The notes beneath the pieces were generated by a model. That model did no database searches. It worked only from the letters and a program-made list of their open reading frames with translations, and was not told the DNA's origin. This document shows, one piece after another, positions 14,563 to 22,921 of a DNA stretch of 27,602 nt (position 1 is the stretch's first letter; each line of letters begins with the position of its first letter). Position numbers and translations under genes: made by a program. Source of the DNA: Candidatus Elusimicrobium euhamitermitis (GTDB lineage: Bacteria; Elusimicrobiota; Elusimicrobia; Elusimicrobiales; Elusimicrobiaceae); contig JAIRUU010000099.1 of the NCBI GenBank assembly GCA_031254225.1, positions 1-27,602 of the forward strand, given 5' to 3'.

Positions 14563-14599
14563 TAAAAAAGCGTCTGCTTAAGGCAGGCGCTTTTTTTAT
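14563..14599 (+). terminator. Rho-independent terminator of the rpsF operon
   Basis: Stem aagcgtctgc / gcaggcgctt (one G-U pair) around ttaag, followed by a T-run (14591-14597). Confidence 0.88.
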
Positions 14600-14602
14600 T
14601 TT

Positions 14603-14640
14603 CCCTCGCCCCTTGCGGGAGAGGGGTTGGGGTGAGGGGT
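14603..14640. repeat. G/C-run dispersed repeat with imperfect inverted ends
   Basis: ccctcgcccc at the left is the inverse of ggggtgaggg at the right with one mismatch, and an inner gggagagggg is similar to the repeat core upstream of nagA (25434-25454). It is a short intergenic repeat of the kind scattered through the window. From here to 14770 I see only a small hairpin, aaaaaacg-ccc-gtttttt, near 14679, and no gene. Confidence 0.5.
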
Positions 14641-14770
14641 AAGCGAAAGATTAGGAAAATTTAAGAGTGTGGTCTAAAAAACGCCCGTTTTTTGAGCCTG
14701 CCCATAATGCCCGGTCCGAAAAAATAAAAAAATTTTCTCGTCTGAGACAAACATAGTCTTTTTAGTTATA

Positions 14771-14798
14771 TTGGATTAGCTGTTTTTTGGTTTAAAAT
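14771..14798 (+). promoter_or_regulatory. Candidate promoter of the 14835 membrane-protein pair
   Basis: TTGGAT (14771-14776), a 16-base spacer and TAAAAT (14793-14798). It fits a start of transcription about 30 bases before the ATG. Confidence 0.45.
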
Positions 14799-14834
14799 AT
14801 AAGTATCGCAAAAATCCAAAAACAAGGAGCTCCT

Positions 14835-15608
14835 ATGAAAAAATTTCTGCCGGCAGTTTTGCTTTTGTTGTTTATCCCTTTGCTTGCCAACGCGGGGAAC
14901 GCGCTTGACGAAGCTAATAATATCCGCGGCAATTTAAATAATCCGGACGGCTCCGCCGGTTATATCCAGACGCAGTATTTAACCGGACAGAATTCAGTGG
15001 GCGGCAAAGCTCCGGCCGCAGCCCCGAACAGCACAAACGCAATCAACGGCAATAATCCCAACGGAACGAGCGGCGTAACCATTGACGCCGTCGCCGCGCT
15101 TAACGAGGGCCAGAACACAGACGCGGCCGATATGCTGAAGGCCGAACAGGATTTAAGAGCTTCAAGGGAAAAAAGCCTGCTTTCTTATTGCCTTATCGTT
15201 TTCGGCATGGCCTTAATTACGGGTCTGGTCGGGCGAATATCTGCTAATAATCCGGTAACTGCCTGGATATACCTTGCGCTATTGGCAGCTACTATTACAA
15301 TGATCACGATAGGTTTTGTCAAATTATTTAAAGGTTATCCGGACGGAGTTAACCCGTCAAACACCACTAAAGCGATTTGTTCCGCTACATTGATGGTTTC
15401 AATTGTCGTGATGGGGGGCTCTATTCTCAGCCCGCTCGGCCTGTTTGGTTTGCTTGCCACCGGTCTTTCATTCTTAAAGAGCGGCAATAAAACGTTGGCT
15501 AAAGATTTAGTTTCAAAAGGGTCTTCCACAACTCAGTCGGCTAACACGGAAACGGCCGAACAAATTCAGGCCCGGGCCGATCAATATAAAAACGGAGGCG
15601 GACAATGA
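14835..15608 (+). CDS. Exported multi-pass membrane protein of unknown family
   Basis: 257 residues, family not recognised. Residues 1-20 form a signal peptide (MKKFLPAVLLLLFIPLLANA). Residues 21-100 are a low-complexity Asn/Gly/Ala segment with repeated N-N-P-x-G-(S/T) wording (NNPDGS, NNPNGT). A short charged helix precedes the membrane part, with spans near 114-134, 141-165, 180-198 and 200-214. The last 40 residues are polar. The layout would put the Asn/Gly segment outside the cytoplasm. AAGGAG precedes the ATG. It overlaps the next gene by 4 bases (ATGA), so the two proteins are probably made together and may act together. A promoter before it and a terminator after the partner gene make this a self-contained two-gene unit. 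Confidence 0.8.
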   Translation: MKKFLPAVLLLLFIPLLANAGNALDEANNIRGNLNNPDGSAGYIQTQYLTGQNSVGGKAPAAAPNSTNAINGNNPNGTSGVTIDAVAALNEGQNTDAADMLKAEQDLRASREKSLLSYCLIVFGMALITGLVGRISANNPVTAWIYLALLAATITMITIGFVKLFKGYPDGVNPSNTTKAICSATLMVSIVVMGGSILSPLGLFGLLATGLSFLKSGNKTLAKDLVSKGSSTTQSANTETAEQIQARADQYKNGGGQ

Positions 15609-15835
15609 AGAAAAAAATTTTACTTGTTTCTCTTTTCATAATTTTTGCGGTTTTTACCGTCGTGTCTTTTAACTGGCACAGGTCAAACCAAAAAAAACTT
15701 AAAGCCGCCGAAGACGCTTATATGTCCGCCGTACAAAAAGAACAGTCCAAACCGCAAAAACGCGTAAGAGCGGTTGAGCTGGGCGAAGTGGACACGCCGG
15801 TTAACAGCATTGATTTGGCTCAAAAACAGAAATAA
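15605..15835 (+). CDS. Small single-pass membrane protein, partner of the upstream gene
   Basis: 76 residues, family not recognised. One hydrophobic segment near residues 4-22 (KILLVSLFIIFAVFTVVSF) is followed by a polar, charged tail rich in Lys, Gln, Ala and Val with coiled-coil potential (KKLKAAEDAYMSAVQKEQ). It could be an uncleaved signal anchor with the tail outside the cytoplasm. It starts inside the stop codon of the 14835 gene with GGAGG just upstream (15595-15599). Co-translation suggests a complex with that protein. Confidence 0.78.
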   Translation: MKKKILLVSLFIIFAVFTVVSFNWHRSNQKKLKAAEDAYMSAVQKEQSKPQKRVRAVELGEVDTPVNSIDLAQKQK

Positions 15836-15851
15836 AGTCAGCGCGTAAAGG

Positions 15852-15890
15852 CGGGCCCGCATTATTGCGGGCCCGCCTTTTTATTTAAAA
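15852..15890 (+). terminator. Rho-independent terminator
   Basis: A perfect stem, aaaggcgggcccgca / tgcgggcccgccttt, with a short loop and T-run. It closes the two-gene membrane-protein unit. The 95 bases between it and gcvT are AT-rich, with no glycine-riboswitch-like structure. Confidence 0.9.
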
Positions 15891-15985
15891 TAATTAGAAT
15901 AAATTTATCAAAAAGCATAGTTGAAATAAATATATTTAAATGATAATCTGTTGATATATACTATATTTTTGCACGGGTAAATTAA

Positions 15986-17071
15986 ATGACCGACTCTGTT
16001 TCAAAACTCCGCAGAACGCCGTTGTATGAAGCCTGTCTGGCCGCCGGCGGTAAAATGGTTGACTTCCACGGCTGGGAATTACCGGTACAGTTTGAAGGTA
16101 TTTTGGCGGAACATAAAGCGGTGCGGGAAGCCGCCGGAATGTTTGACGTTTCCCATATGGGCCGGCTTATTATGACGGGCGCAAGAACGCACGCTTTTCT
16201 GGAGTACGTAACGTCAAACAAAATCAGCCGTGAGCCCGGACGCGGCACTTACAGCCATATTCTTAACGAGAACGGCGGAATAGTGGACGATATTATAGCG
16301 TTCTGTACGGGCAAAGACAAATATCTCGTCGTCGTAAACAGCGCGACCGCGGAAAAAGATTTGAACTGGTTTAACGCGCACAATAAAAATTACGATGTGG
16401 AAATACAAGACGTGAGCGGGGATTTTGCCATGGTCGCCGTTCAGGGGCTGAACGCGATACATATTTGTCAGGGCATTGATAAACATTTGGCGGACTTGCC
16501 GCGCTTCGGCATAAAAGAAACGGTATACTTCGGCCAGCTTTGTTATATTTGCAGAACCGGATACACCGGCGAGGACGGCGCGGAAATTATGATGCCGCCC
16601 AAAGCCGCCGCGCAGATGTGGCAGTTTTTTCTGGCGCAGGGCGTAAAGCCGTGCGGCCTTGGCGTGCGGGACGTGCTGCGGGTGGAGGCTGGGTATCTGC
16701 TTTACGGCTCCGACGTGACGGAAAAATATACGCCGTATGAGGCAAACTGCGCCTGGGTAGTCAAACTTGACAAGAAAGATTTTATAGGCAAACCCGCGCT
16801 GCTTAAACAAAAAGAGGAAGGCGCGCAAATCAAACTTACGTCCTTTAAATTAAAAGGCCCCGGTGTGCCGCGCGAAGGGAACAAAGTAAAATTTGAAGGC
16901 AGGGAAATAGGTTTTTTAACCAGCGGCACTTATTCTCCGCAGTTTAAAGGGATAGGCAAGGGGTATGTTGTCAATAATGTTTTGAAAGAAGGGGACGAGG
17001 TTGAAATAATCTCAGGCGGGCGCAGCATGCCGGCTGAAGTGGTGAAGAGTTTTTACAAAAACAGAGTTTAG
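15986..17071 (+). CDS. gcvT: Aminomethyltransferase (glycine cleavage T protein)
   Basis: A 361-residue T protein: RRTPLYEACLAAGGKMVDFHGWELPVQF at the start, GMFDVSHMGR, GTYSHILNENGGIVDD, GYTGEDGAEI and a C-terminal barrel domain with GFLTSGTYSPQFKGIGKGYV. It takes the aminomethyl group from lipoyl-H protein, releases ammonia and forms 5,10-methylene-tetrahydrofolate. The start gives the standard N-terminus, though only a weak ribosome site (cgggta) is seen. It is followed by gcvH after a palindromic element; the P-protein genes come after a terminator-like hairpin. The L protein (dihydrolipoyl dehydrogenase) is not in the window. Confidence 0.96.
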   Translation: MTDSVSKLRRTPLYEACLAAGGKMVDFHGWELPVQFEGILAEHKAVREAAGMFDVSHMGRLIMTGARTHAFLEYVTSNKISREPGRGTYSHILNENGGIVDDIIAFCTGKDKYLVVVNSATAEKDLNWFNAHNKNYDVEIQDVSGDFAMVAVQGLNAIHICQGIDKHLADLPRFGIKETVYFGQLCYICRTGYTGEDGAEIMMPPKAAAQMWQFFLAQGVKPCGLGVRDVLRVEAGYLLYGSDVTEKYTPYEANCAWVVKLDKKDFIGKPALLKQKEEGAQIKLTSFKLKGPGVPREGNKVKFEGREIGFLTSGTYSPQFKGIGKGYVVNNVLKEGDEVEIISGGRSMPAEVVKSFYKNRV

Positions 17072-17073
17072 GG

Positions 17074-17152
17074 GGTGCAGACATATATTATGACCTCGCG
17101 CAGCCGCCGATTTTTTGAAAAAACGCGGGGCCATAATATATATCTGCACACC
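17074..17152. repeat. Palindromic element between gcvT and gcvH
   Basis: Left arm 17074-17092 (ggtgcagacatatattatg) is inverted at 17132-17152 with few differences. Pairing continues inward (tgacctcgcg / cgcggggcca), closed by ttttttgaaaaaa. The gcvT stop is 2 bases before it and the gcvH Shine-Dalgarno sequence follows it, so it forms a long hairpin inside the mRNA. An in-frame extension of gcvH to 17075 reads through it and is not believed. Confidence 0.75.
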
Positions 17153-17167
17153 TTGAGGGAGAAGAGT

Positions 17168-17545
17168 ATGTATAATCAGGAAAAATGTAAATTTTTAAAA
17201 TCGCACGAATGGGCTTTTATTGAAGGCGGAGACGCGGTCACCGGCATAAGCGACCACGCGCAGCATGAAATAGGGGACATTGTTTTTGTTGAACTGCCCA
17301 AAGTCGGCGCAAAAGTTGAGGCGGGCAAACGCGCCGGCGTAATAGAATCCGTAAAAAGCGCGTCTGACATTTACGCGCCGGTTACCGGCGAAGTTACGGC
17401 AATAAACGCGGCCGCTGCGGCTGACCCGTCCGTCATAAATAAAGACCCGCACGGCGCCGGCTGGCTTTACAAAATTAAAATCGCCGATATTAAAGAAGTC
17501 AATGCGCTCCTCACTTTTGAACAGTATAAAGACACATTAAAATAA
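17168..17545 (+). CDS. gcvH: Glycine cleavage system H protein
   Basis: A 125-residue lipoyl carrier. FLKSHEWAFIEGGDAVTGISDHAQHEIGDIVFVELP is the classic H-protein N-terminus, and the lipoylated lysine is K63 in ESVKSASDIYAPVTG. It shuttles the methylamine group between the P, T and L proteins. The start at 17168 follows GGGAG and gives the family's normal length; longer versions only add residues from the palindromic element. It lies 96 bases after gcvT and presumably shares its transcript. Confidence 0.97.
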   Translation: MYNQEKCKFLKSHEWAFIEGGDAVTGISDHAQHEIGDIVFVELPKVGAKVEAGKRAGVIESVKSASDIYAPVTGEVTAINAAAAADPSVINKDPHGAGWLYKIKIADIKEVNALLTFEQYKDTLK

Positions 17546-17548
17546 TTC

Positions 17549-17582
17549 TGCGCGCTCTATTAAAAAGAGCGCGTTTTATTTT
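17549..17582 (+). terminator. Terminator-like hairpin after gcvH
   Basis: Stem cgcgctct (17551-17558) / agagcgcg (17566-17573) followed by ttttatttttt. No clear promoter is seen between it and gcvPA, so it may only lower read-through. Confidence 0.75.
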
Positions 17583-17584
17583 TT

Positions 17585-17637
17585 AATTCCCCCTTTTAGG
17601 GGGAAAGCCCCGCAGGGGAAAGGGGTAAATGGACGTT
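17585..17637 (+). repeat. Dispersed repeat, AATTCCCCC...GGACGTT type (short copy)
   Basis: It starts aattcccccttttaggggg and ends ggacgtt, as the 84-base copies at 25248-25331 and 26734-26817 do, but lacks their middle third. It forms two small hairpins. Its end supplies an ATG (17629) in frame with gcvPA that could be mistaken for the start. Confidence 0.7.
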
Positions 17638-17652
17638 AAAAAAGGAAGCAAA

Positions 17653-18957
17653 ATGTTTATCTCAAACAGCGACACGCAGAAAAAAGAAATGCTGGCAGCT
17701 TTAAACTGCAAAAATATTTCTGATTTAATTAATTCCGCCGCGCCGGGTCTGCCGCCGGTAAAATTCAGTCTGCCGCCGGCAATGACGGAGGTTGAACTTT
17801 CCGCCCATGTTAAAACGCTTGCCGCAAAAAATAAAAAAGTTTTAAATTTTTGCGGCGCGGGCGCGTATGAACATTTTATACCCGCCGCAGTCAACTCCAT
17901 AAGTTCCCGCGGCGAATTTCTGACGGCTTACACCCCATATCAGGCTGAGGCCAGCCAGGGCACGCTGCAGGCTATTTACGAATACCAGAGCTGCGTCTGC
18001 GCTTTGTTTGACATGGACATTTCAAACGCGTCCCACTACGACGGCGCGACCGCGCTGGCCGAGGCCGTTATAGCCGCCGTAAAAATAAAAAACAAAAATA
18101 CAGTCTTAATCCCCGCCGCGCTGCACCCGCATTATAAAGAAACTTTAAATACTTATTATAAATACGCGGGCGTAAAATTTGAAGAAATTTCCTGCGCGTC
18201 CGGCGGCATGGACATTGCGGATTTAAAAAATAAATTGAAAGGGGACGCTGCCGCGGTTGTTCTTGCAAATCCGAATTTTTACGGAGTAATTGAAGACGTT
18301 GACGCCATAAGCGCGGCCGTCAAAGAAGCCGGCGCGCTGCTTATAGCGGCCGTCAACCCGCTGTCTCTGGGCGCGCTCAGAACGCCGGGCTCATACGGCG
18401 CGGATTTTGCCGTAGGGGAAGGCCAGCCGCTGGGCAACGCGCTTAATTTCGGCGGGCCGTATCTGGGCATTTTTACGTGTAAAAAAGAATTTGTAAGGTC
18501 TTTGCCGGGCCGCGTCGTGGGCATTGCCAAAGATAAAGACGGCGGCCGCGCGTACGTCTTAACTCTGCAGGCGCGGGAACAGCATATACGGCGGGAGCGT
18601 TCGGCTTCAAATATTTGTTCAAACCAGGCTTTATGCGCTTTAAACGCGGCGGTATATTTAACTTTGCTGGGCCCAAAGGGTCTTGAAGAAGTGTGCGCGC
18701 TTAATCTTGAAAACGCGGATTATCTTAAAGAAAAAATTTCAAAACTTAAAGGTTTTAAAATAAAATACGGCAGGGAATTTTTTAATGAATTTGTAATTGA
18801 GTGTCCTAAGCCCGCGGCGGAAATTATAAAAAATATGACCGCCAAAAATATAGCGGCGGGTTTTGATTTGGGCGGCAAGGACCTGCTGGTCTGCGCCACG
18901 GAAACAAAAACTAAGACGGAAATTGACGCTTTTGCGGCCGCGCTGGGGGGAAATTGA
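17653..18957 (+). CDS. gcvPA: Glycine dehydrogenase (decarboxylating) subunit 1, P-protein alpha
   Basis: A 434-residue N-terminal half of the split P protein. Family wording includes FCGAGAYEHFIPAAVNSI, FLTAYTPYQAEASQGTLQAIYEYQ, SHYDGATALAEA and REQHIRRERSASNICSNQAL. With GcvPB it forms the PLP-dependent decarboxylase that transfers the glycine methylamine group to lipoyl-H protein and releases CO2. The start at 17653 is chosen for its AAGGAAG and because the earlier ATG (17629) belongs to a dispersed repeat. The stop codon at 18955-18957 is followed 2 bases later by gcvPB. Confidence 0.95.
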   Translation: MFISNSDTQKKEMLAALNCKNISDLINSAAPGLPPVKFSLPPAMTEVELSAHVKTLAAKNKKVLNFCGAGAYEHFIPAAVNSISSRGEFLTAYTPYQAEASQGTLQAIYEYQSCVCALFDMDISNASHYDGATALAEAVIAAVKIKNKNTVLIPAALHPHYKETLNTYYKYAGVKFEEISCASGGMDIADLKNKLKGDAAAVVLANPNFYGVIEDVDAISAAVKEAGALLIAAVNPLSLGALRTPGSYGADFAVGEGQPLGNALNFGGPYLGIFTCKKEFVRSLPGRVVGIAKDKDGGRAYVLTLQAREQHIRRERSASNICSNQALCALNAAVYLTLLGPKGLEEVCALNLENADYLKEKISKLKGFKIKYGREFFNEFVIECPKPAAEIIKNMTAKNIAAGFDLGGKDLLVCATETKTKTEIDAFAAALGGN

Positions 18958-18959
18958 TT

Positions 18960-20390
18960 ATGGAATTTAATAAACTTTCAATAGAAAAATCAGTTTCAGG
19001 CAAAAGAGGAATAAAATTTCCGTCCGCGCAAAAAGCGTCAAAATATTTAAAAACCTCGTCGCTGCGCCAAAAAACGCCAAACCTGCCGCAGATGAGCGAG
19101 TTTGACGTTATACGCCACTTTACAAATTTATCCCGCCTGAATTATTCTCTGGACACGCATTTTTACCCGCTCGGTTCCTGCACCATGAAATATAATCCGC
19201 GCGCATATGAGGCGCTGGCGGGCCTTGATAATTTTACGGCGGCGCATCCGTTTGCGGACGCAAGTTTCGCGCAGGGCACGCTGGAGGTTATGTATAACCT
19301 TGAACGGACGCTAAGCGAACTTTGTGGCTTTGAAGAATTTACATTGCAGCCCGCGGCGGGCGCGCACGGCGAATGGACGGGCGTTTTGATTGCCAAAGCT
19401 TTTCACGCGGACAACAAAGACGCGGCGCGCACCGAAGTGATTGTGCCGGACACGGCGCACGGCACTAACCCGGCCACGGCCAACATGGGCGGTTTAAACG
19501 TAATCAATATAAAATCCGGCGCGGACGGCTGCGTTGATTTGGAAGAATTAAAAAAATCTCTGGGCCCAAAGACTGCGCTTGTCATGTTAACGGTGCCGAA
19601 CACCGCCGGCCTTTTTGAAAAAAATATAAAAAAAATAGCGGAAGCCGTTCACGCGGCCGGCGCGCTGCTTTATATGGACGGCGCGAATTTTAACGCGCTT
19701 ATAGGTCTTGCAAAACCAGGCGAATGGGGCGTTGATATTCTGCACCTTAATTTACACAAAACGTTTTCCACGCCGCACGGCGGCGGCGGCCCGGGCGCGG
19801 GCGTTGTGGGCGCGTCAAAAAATCTGGCAAAATTTTTGCCCGGCCCGAAAGTTGTTAAAGACGGAAAAAATTTTAAATTTGAATATGATAAAAACTCCAT
19901 AGGCCGCGTAAAAGCTTTTTACGGCAACGCGGCGGTTTTGCTGAAAGCCTACTGTTACGTCAGGCAGCATGACGCGGACACCTTTAAAGAAATCGCGGAA
20001 AACGCCGTGTTAAACGCCAATTACATAAAAGAAAAATTAAAAGAAATTTTTCCCGCGTATTTTGACGGCACCTGTATGCATGAGTGCGTGCTGACAATAG
20101 ATAAAGAAAAATTAAGGGGCGTAAGAACTTTGGATATTGCCAAACGTCTGCTGGATTACGGCTTTTACGCGCCTACTATTTATTTTCCTCTGATAGTGCC
20201 CGAAGCCATGATGATAGAGCCTACGGAGACGGAATCTAAAGACGTTCTTGATAAATTTACGGAAGCAATGAAACAGATTTTTATGGAAGCGTTACAAACG
20301 CCGGCTCTTCCGGCGGACGCGCCGCAGCGCTCCCCAGTCAGACGCATTGACGAAGTTTCCGCGGCGAGAGAACCTAATTTAAGGTGGTAG
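18960..20390 (+). CDS. gcvPB: Glycine dehydrogenase (decarboxylating) subunit 2, P-protein beta
   Basis: A 476-residue C-terminal half of the split P protein, carrying the PLP lysine K267 in LHLNLHKTFSTPHGGGGPG. Other marks are HFTNLSRLNYSLDTHFYPLGSCTMKYNP, DTAHGTNPATANMGG and LIVPEAMMIEPTETESK. GGGGGG lies upstream of the ATG at 18960, and a TTG two codons earlier is less likely. The protein ends with a Pro/Ala/Arg tail. It lies 2 bases after gcvPA and 6 bases before nagF, which joins the glycine cleavage and amino-sugar genes in one apparent transcript. Confidence 0.96.
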   Translation: MEFNKLSIEKSVSGKRGIKFPSAQKASKYLKTSSLRQKTPNLPQMSEFDVIRHFTNLSRLNYSLDTHFYPLGSCTMKYNPRAYEALAGLDNFTAAHPFADASFAQGTLEVMYNLERTLSELCGFEEFTLQPAAGAHGEWTGVLIAKAFHADNKDAARTEVIVPDTAHGTNPATANMGGLNVINIKSGADGCVDLEELKKSLGPKTALVMLTVPNTAGLFEKNIKKIAEAVHAAGALLYMDGANFNALIGLAKPGEWGVDILHLNLHKTFSTPHGGGGPGAGVVGASKNLAKFLPGPKVVKDGKNFKFEYDKNSIGRVKAFYGNAAVLLKAYCYVRQHDADTFKEIAENAVLNANYIKEKLKEIFPAYFDGTCMHECVLTIDKEKLRGVRTLDIAKRLLDYGFYAPTIYFPLIVPEAMMIEPTETESKDVLDKFTEAMKQIFMEALQTPALPADAPQRSPVRRIDEVSAAREPNLRW

Positions 20391-20396
20391 AGTGAA

Positions 20397-22898
20397 ATGG
20401 AAAGCTTAAAAATTGTATCTCCGGTAACAGGTAAAATTGTCGCCCTAAGCGAAGTGCCGGATCCTGCTTTTTCCCAGGCTATGCTGGGGGACGGCATCGC
20501 GATAAAACCCGAAGTCGGTCTTGTGGTCGCGCCTTTTGACGGCACCGTCACGACGCTGCATAAAAACCTGCACGCCGTAACGTTGTCGGACGGCCAGGCG
20601 GAAATTTTAATACATATCGGCGTTGAGACCGTCTCTCTCGGCGGCAAAGGTTTTGAAGCTTTTGTAAAAGCCGGCGCAAAAGTAAAACGCGGGGACAAGT
20701 TAATAAAATTTGACGCGGCGTATGTGGCCGCGCACGCGGACAGCGACTTGGTCGTCGTAATAGTCACAAACCCGATGCAAAGCAATTTAATTAAGACAAA
20801 AGATGCAGCGGTAAAAGCGGGGGAAAGTTTTCTGCTCGGGCTCGGCGCGGCCGGCGTGGAAGCCGAGGTCGCGGAGTGCGGGGAAACAGTCGCCGCGCCG
20901 CCGATAAAAATTTTAAACGCGCACGGTCTGCACGCGCGGCCCGCCGGCGTTTTGACGAGTACGGCCGCAAAATATAAATCCCGCGTGGAAATTGAATTTA
21001 ACGGCATCCGCGCAAACGCAAAAAGCATAGTGGCCATAATGGGCCTGGGCATTGACAGGGGCAGTTTGGTAACGTTGTACGCGGCCGGAGAGGACGCGGA
21101 CGCGGCTTTAAAAGATCTTACGTCCGAGATAGAGCGCGGCCTGGGGGAAGAAATTGACGCGCACGCCTGCGGCATCTGCGTGACCGCGGCGCCGGAAACC
21201 GATATTGATTTTTCCAAAACCGTAACTTTAAAATCCGTGAGCGCGGCGCCAGGCACCGTCATAGGCAAAGCTTTTGTCAACACGGAAGAAAAACTTGTAA
21301 TCCCCTCCAGAAACAATGGCGTTGAAGAGGAAACAAAAGCTTTGGTTAACGCGCTTAACATTGCCAAAGAAAATATTGAAGACACTATTCTGGTTTTCAA
21401 AGACAAAAAAGTTTATAAAGAAATTCTGACGGCGCACATTAATATTTTGCAAGACCCGTATCTTGTTGAAACCGCCAAAAGTTTTATAGTGCAGGGCGAA
21501 AACGCCGTCAGCGCTTTTTCCGGCGCGGTTGAAAAAAGCATTGCTATTTTAAGCGGCGGCGCAAACGCGCTGATTAAAGAGCGCATCGCCGATTATAAAG
21601 ACATAAACAGAAAAGTTTTTAATATTCTTACCGGCGTAAAGCCTGCGCCGCTGGACATTAAACCCGGCTCGGTTTTAATTACCGCGGAAATGCTGCCTAA
21701 CGACGTGCTTACGCTGCACGCCAACGTTGCGGGCGTTATTTGCGCGGAAGGCTCCGCCACTTCGCACGCGTCAATAATGCTTAAAAATATAGGAATGCCG
21801 TCCATAGTCGGCGCGGGCCAGTGCGTTTTAGAGTGCCCGCAGGGAACGGATATTATTCTGGACGCGGCTAAGGGAACCGCTGTTTTTAATCCCGACTCTC
21901 AAATGCTGTCCGCGGCCAAAGAGCGGTATGAAAAAACAAAAAAAACGCATGAGGAAAACAAGAAAAAAGCTTTTGAGCCTGCGCTTACGCGCGACGGCGT
22001 AAGAATAAAGATTGAAGGCAACGTCGGCGGCGCGGAGGAAGCGGCGCGCGCGGCAAAGGCCGGCGCGGACGGCATAGGCCTTGTAAGAACCGAGTTTATG
22101 TTCAGAAACCGCGCTGACGCGCCGTCTGAACAAGAGCAGTATGAGAGTTATAAAGAGCTTGCTCTGGCCGCAGCCAGCGCGGTAACGTTCAGGACGTTTG
22201 ACGTCGGCGGCGACAAACCGCTTCCGTTCATGTCCATACCGCAGGAAGACAACCCGATACTGGGCCTTCGCGGCGTGCGTAATTACAGCCTCAACAAACA
22301 GCTTATACGAGACCAGGTGCGCGCGTTTGTGAGACTGTCTGCGGAGACGGAAATACTTGTCATGGTTCCCATGGTAGGTTTCACAGACGAATTTCAGGAA
22401 GTCAAAGATATGTTTGAAACCGCGCGCAAAGAGCTTGGCGTTAAACAAGCCGTGCCCGTAGGGATTACGGTTGAAATCCCGTCGGTGGCTATTATGGCGG
22501 ACAAGTTTATAGAAAGCGCGGATTTTTTCTCGCTGGGAACTAATGACCTGACGCAGTATACTCTTGCTATAGATCGCGGGCACAGCGTGTTGAGCGCGGC
22601 CGCAAGTTCTCTTAATCCGGCGGTGTTAAAACTTATTGAGCTTACTTCAAAAACCGCGCTTAAAGCCGGCAAAGGCTCGGCCGTATGCGGCGGCATGGCG
22701 AGCGAACTTCAGTGCACGCCGCTTTTAATAGGTTTGGGCGTGCGCGAACTTGCCGTAGCGTCTTCCGCGATAGCGGATATAAAGGCCGTCATAAGAACGC
22801 TTGAAATAAAAAAGTGTGAAGACGCGGCCGCCCGCGCTTTAAAACTCAGCACGGCGGAGCAGGTGCGCGAACTTATTAAAAAAGAGTTCGGGCTGTAA
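20397..22898 (+). CDS. nagF: PTS multiphosphoryl transfer protein, IIA(Glc)-HPr-EI fusion
   Basis: An 833-residue three-domain phosphocarrier. Domain 1 (about 1-150) is IIA of the glucose/GlcNAc class with H73 (LIHIGVETV) and supporting H59. Domain 2 (about 168-255) is HPr with H178 in GLHARPA and a Ser46-like S209. Domain 3 (about 270-833) is enzyme I, with H457 in SATSHASIM and C764 in VCGGMAS. Enzyme I takes phosphate from PEP and passes it through HPr and IIA to the membrane IICB. The domain order and the adjacent nagE match NagF of Pseudomonas-type GlcNAc systems. All phospho-acceptor residues are present. It starts 6 bases after gcvPB and ends 23 bases before nagE. Confidence 0.92.
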   Translation: MESLKIVSPVTGKIVALSEVPDPAFSQAMLGDGIAIKPEVGLVVAPFDGTVTTLHKNLHAVTLSDGQAEILIHIGVETVSLGGKGFEAFVKAGAKVKRGDKLIKFDAAYVAAHADSDLVVVIVTNPMQSNLIKTKDAAVKAGESFLLGLGAAGVEAEVAECGETVAAPPIKILNAHGLHARPAGVLTSTAAKYKSRVEIEFNGIRANAKSIVAIMGLGIDRGSLVTLYAAGEDADAALKDLTSEIERGLGEEIDAHACGICVTAAPETDIDFSKTVTLKSVSAAPGTVIGKAFVNTEEKLVIPSRNNGVEEETKALVNALNIAKENIEDTILVFKDKKVYKEILTAHINILQDPYLVETAKSFIVQGENAVSAFSGAVEKSIAILSGGANALIKERIADYKDINRKVFNILTGVKPAPLDIKPGSVLITAEMLPNDVLTLHANVAGVICAEGSATSHASIMLKNIGMPSIVGAGQCVLECPQGTDIILDAAKGTAVFNPDSQMLSAAKERYEKTKKTHEENKKKAFEPALTRDGVRIKIEGNVGGAEEAARAAKAGADGIGLVRTEFMFRNRADAPSEQEQYESYKELALAAASAVTFRTFDVGGDKPLPFMSIPQEDNPILGLRGVRNYSLNKQLIRDQVRAFVRLSAETEILVMVPMVGFTDEFQEVKDMFETARKELGVKQAVPVGITVEIPSVAIMADKFIESADFFSLGTNDLTQYTLAIDRGHSVLSAAASSLNPAVLKLIELTSKTALKAGKGSAVCGGMASELQCTPLLIGLGVRELAVASSAIADIKAVIRTLEIKKCEDAAARALKLSTAEQVRELIKKEFGL

Positions 22899-22921
22899 TT
22901 TAAAATCATGGCGGAGAGGAA

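Noticed and set aside
15891..15985. Glycine riboswitch upstream of gcvT
   Set aside because: I looked for the paired aptamer-like GC stems; the stretch is only AT-rich sequence.
17075..17167. 31-residue N-terminal extension of gcvH from a GTG
   Set aside because: It is encoded by the palindromic element, and the family start with GGGAG is at 17168.
20180..21406. 408-residue minus-strand ORF
   Set aside because: It is fully antisense to gcvPB/nagF, Ser/Ala/Pro-rich and has no motif. It arises from the codon bias of the real genes.
21828..22583. 251-residue minus-strand ORF
   Set aside because: Antisense shadow of the enzyme I domain of nagF, rich in Arg, Phe and Tyr, with no ribosome-binding site.
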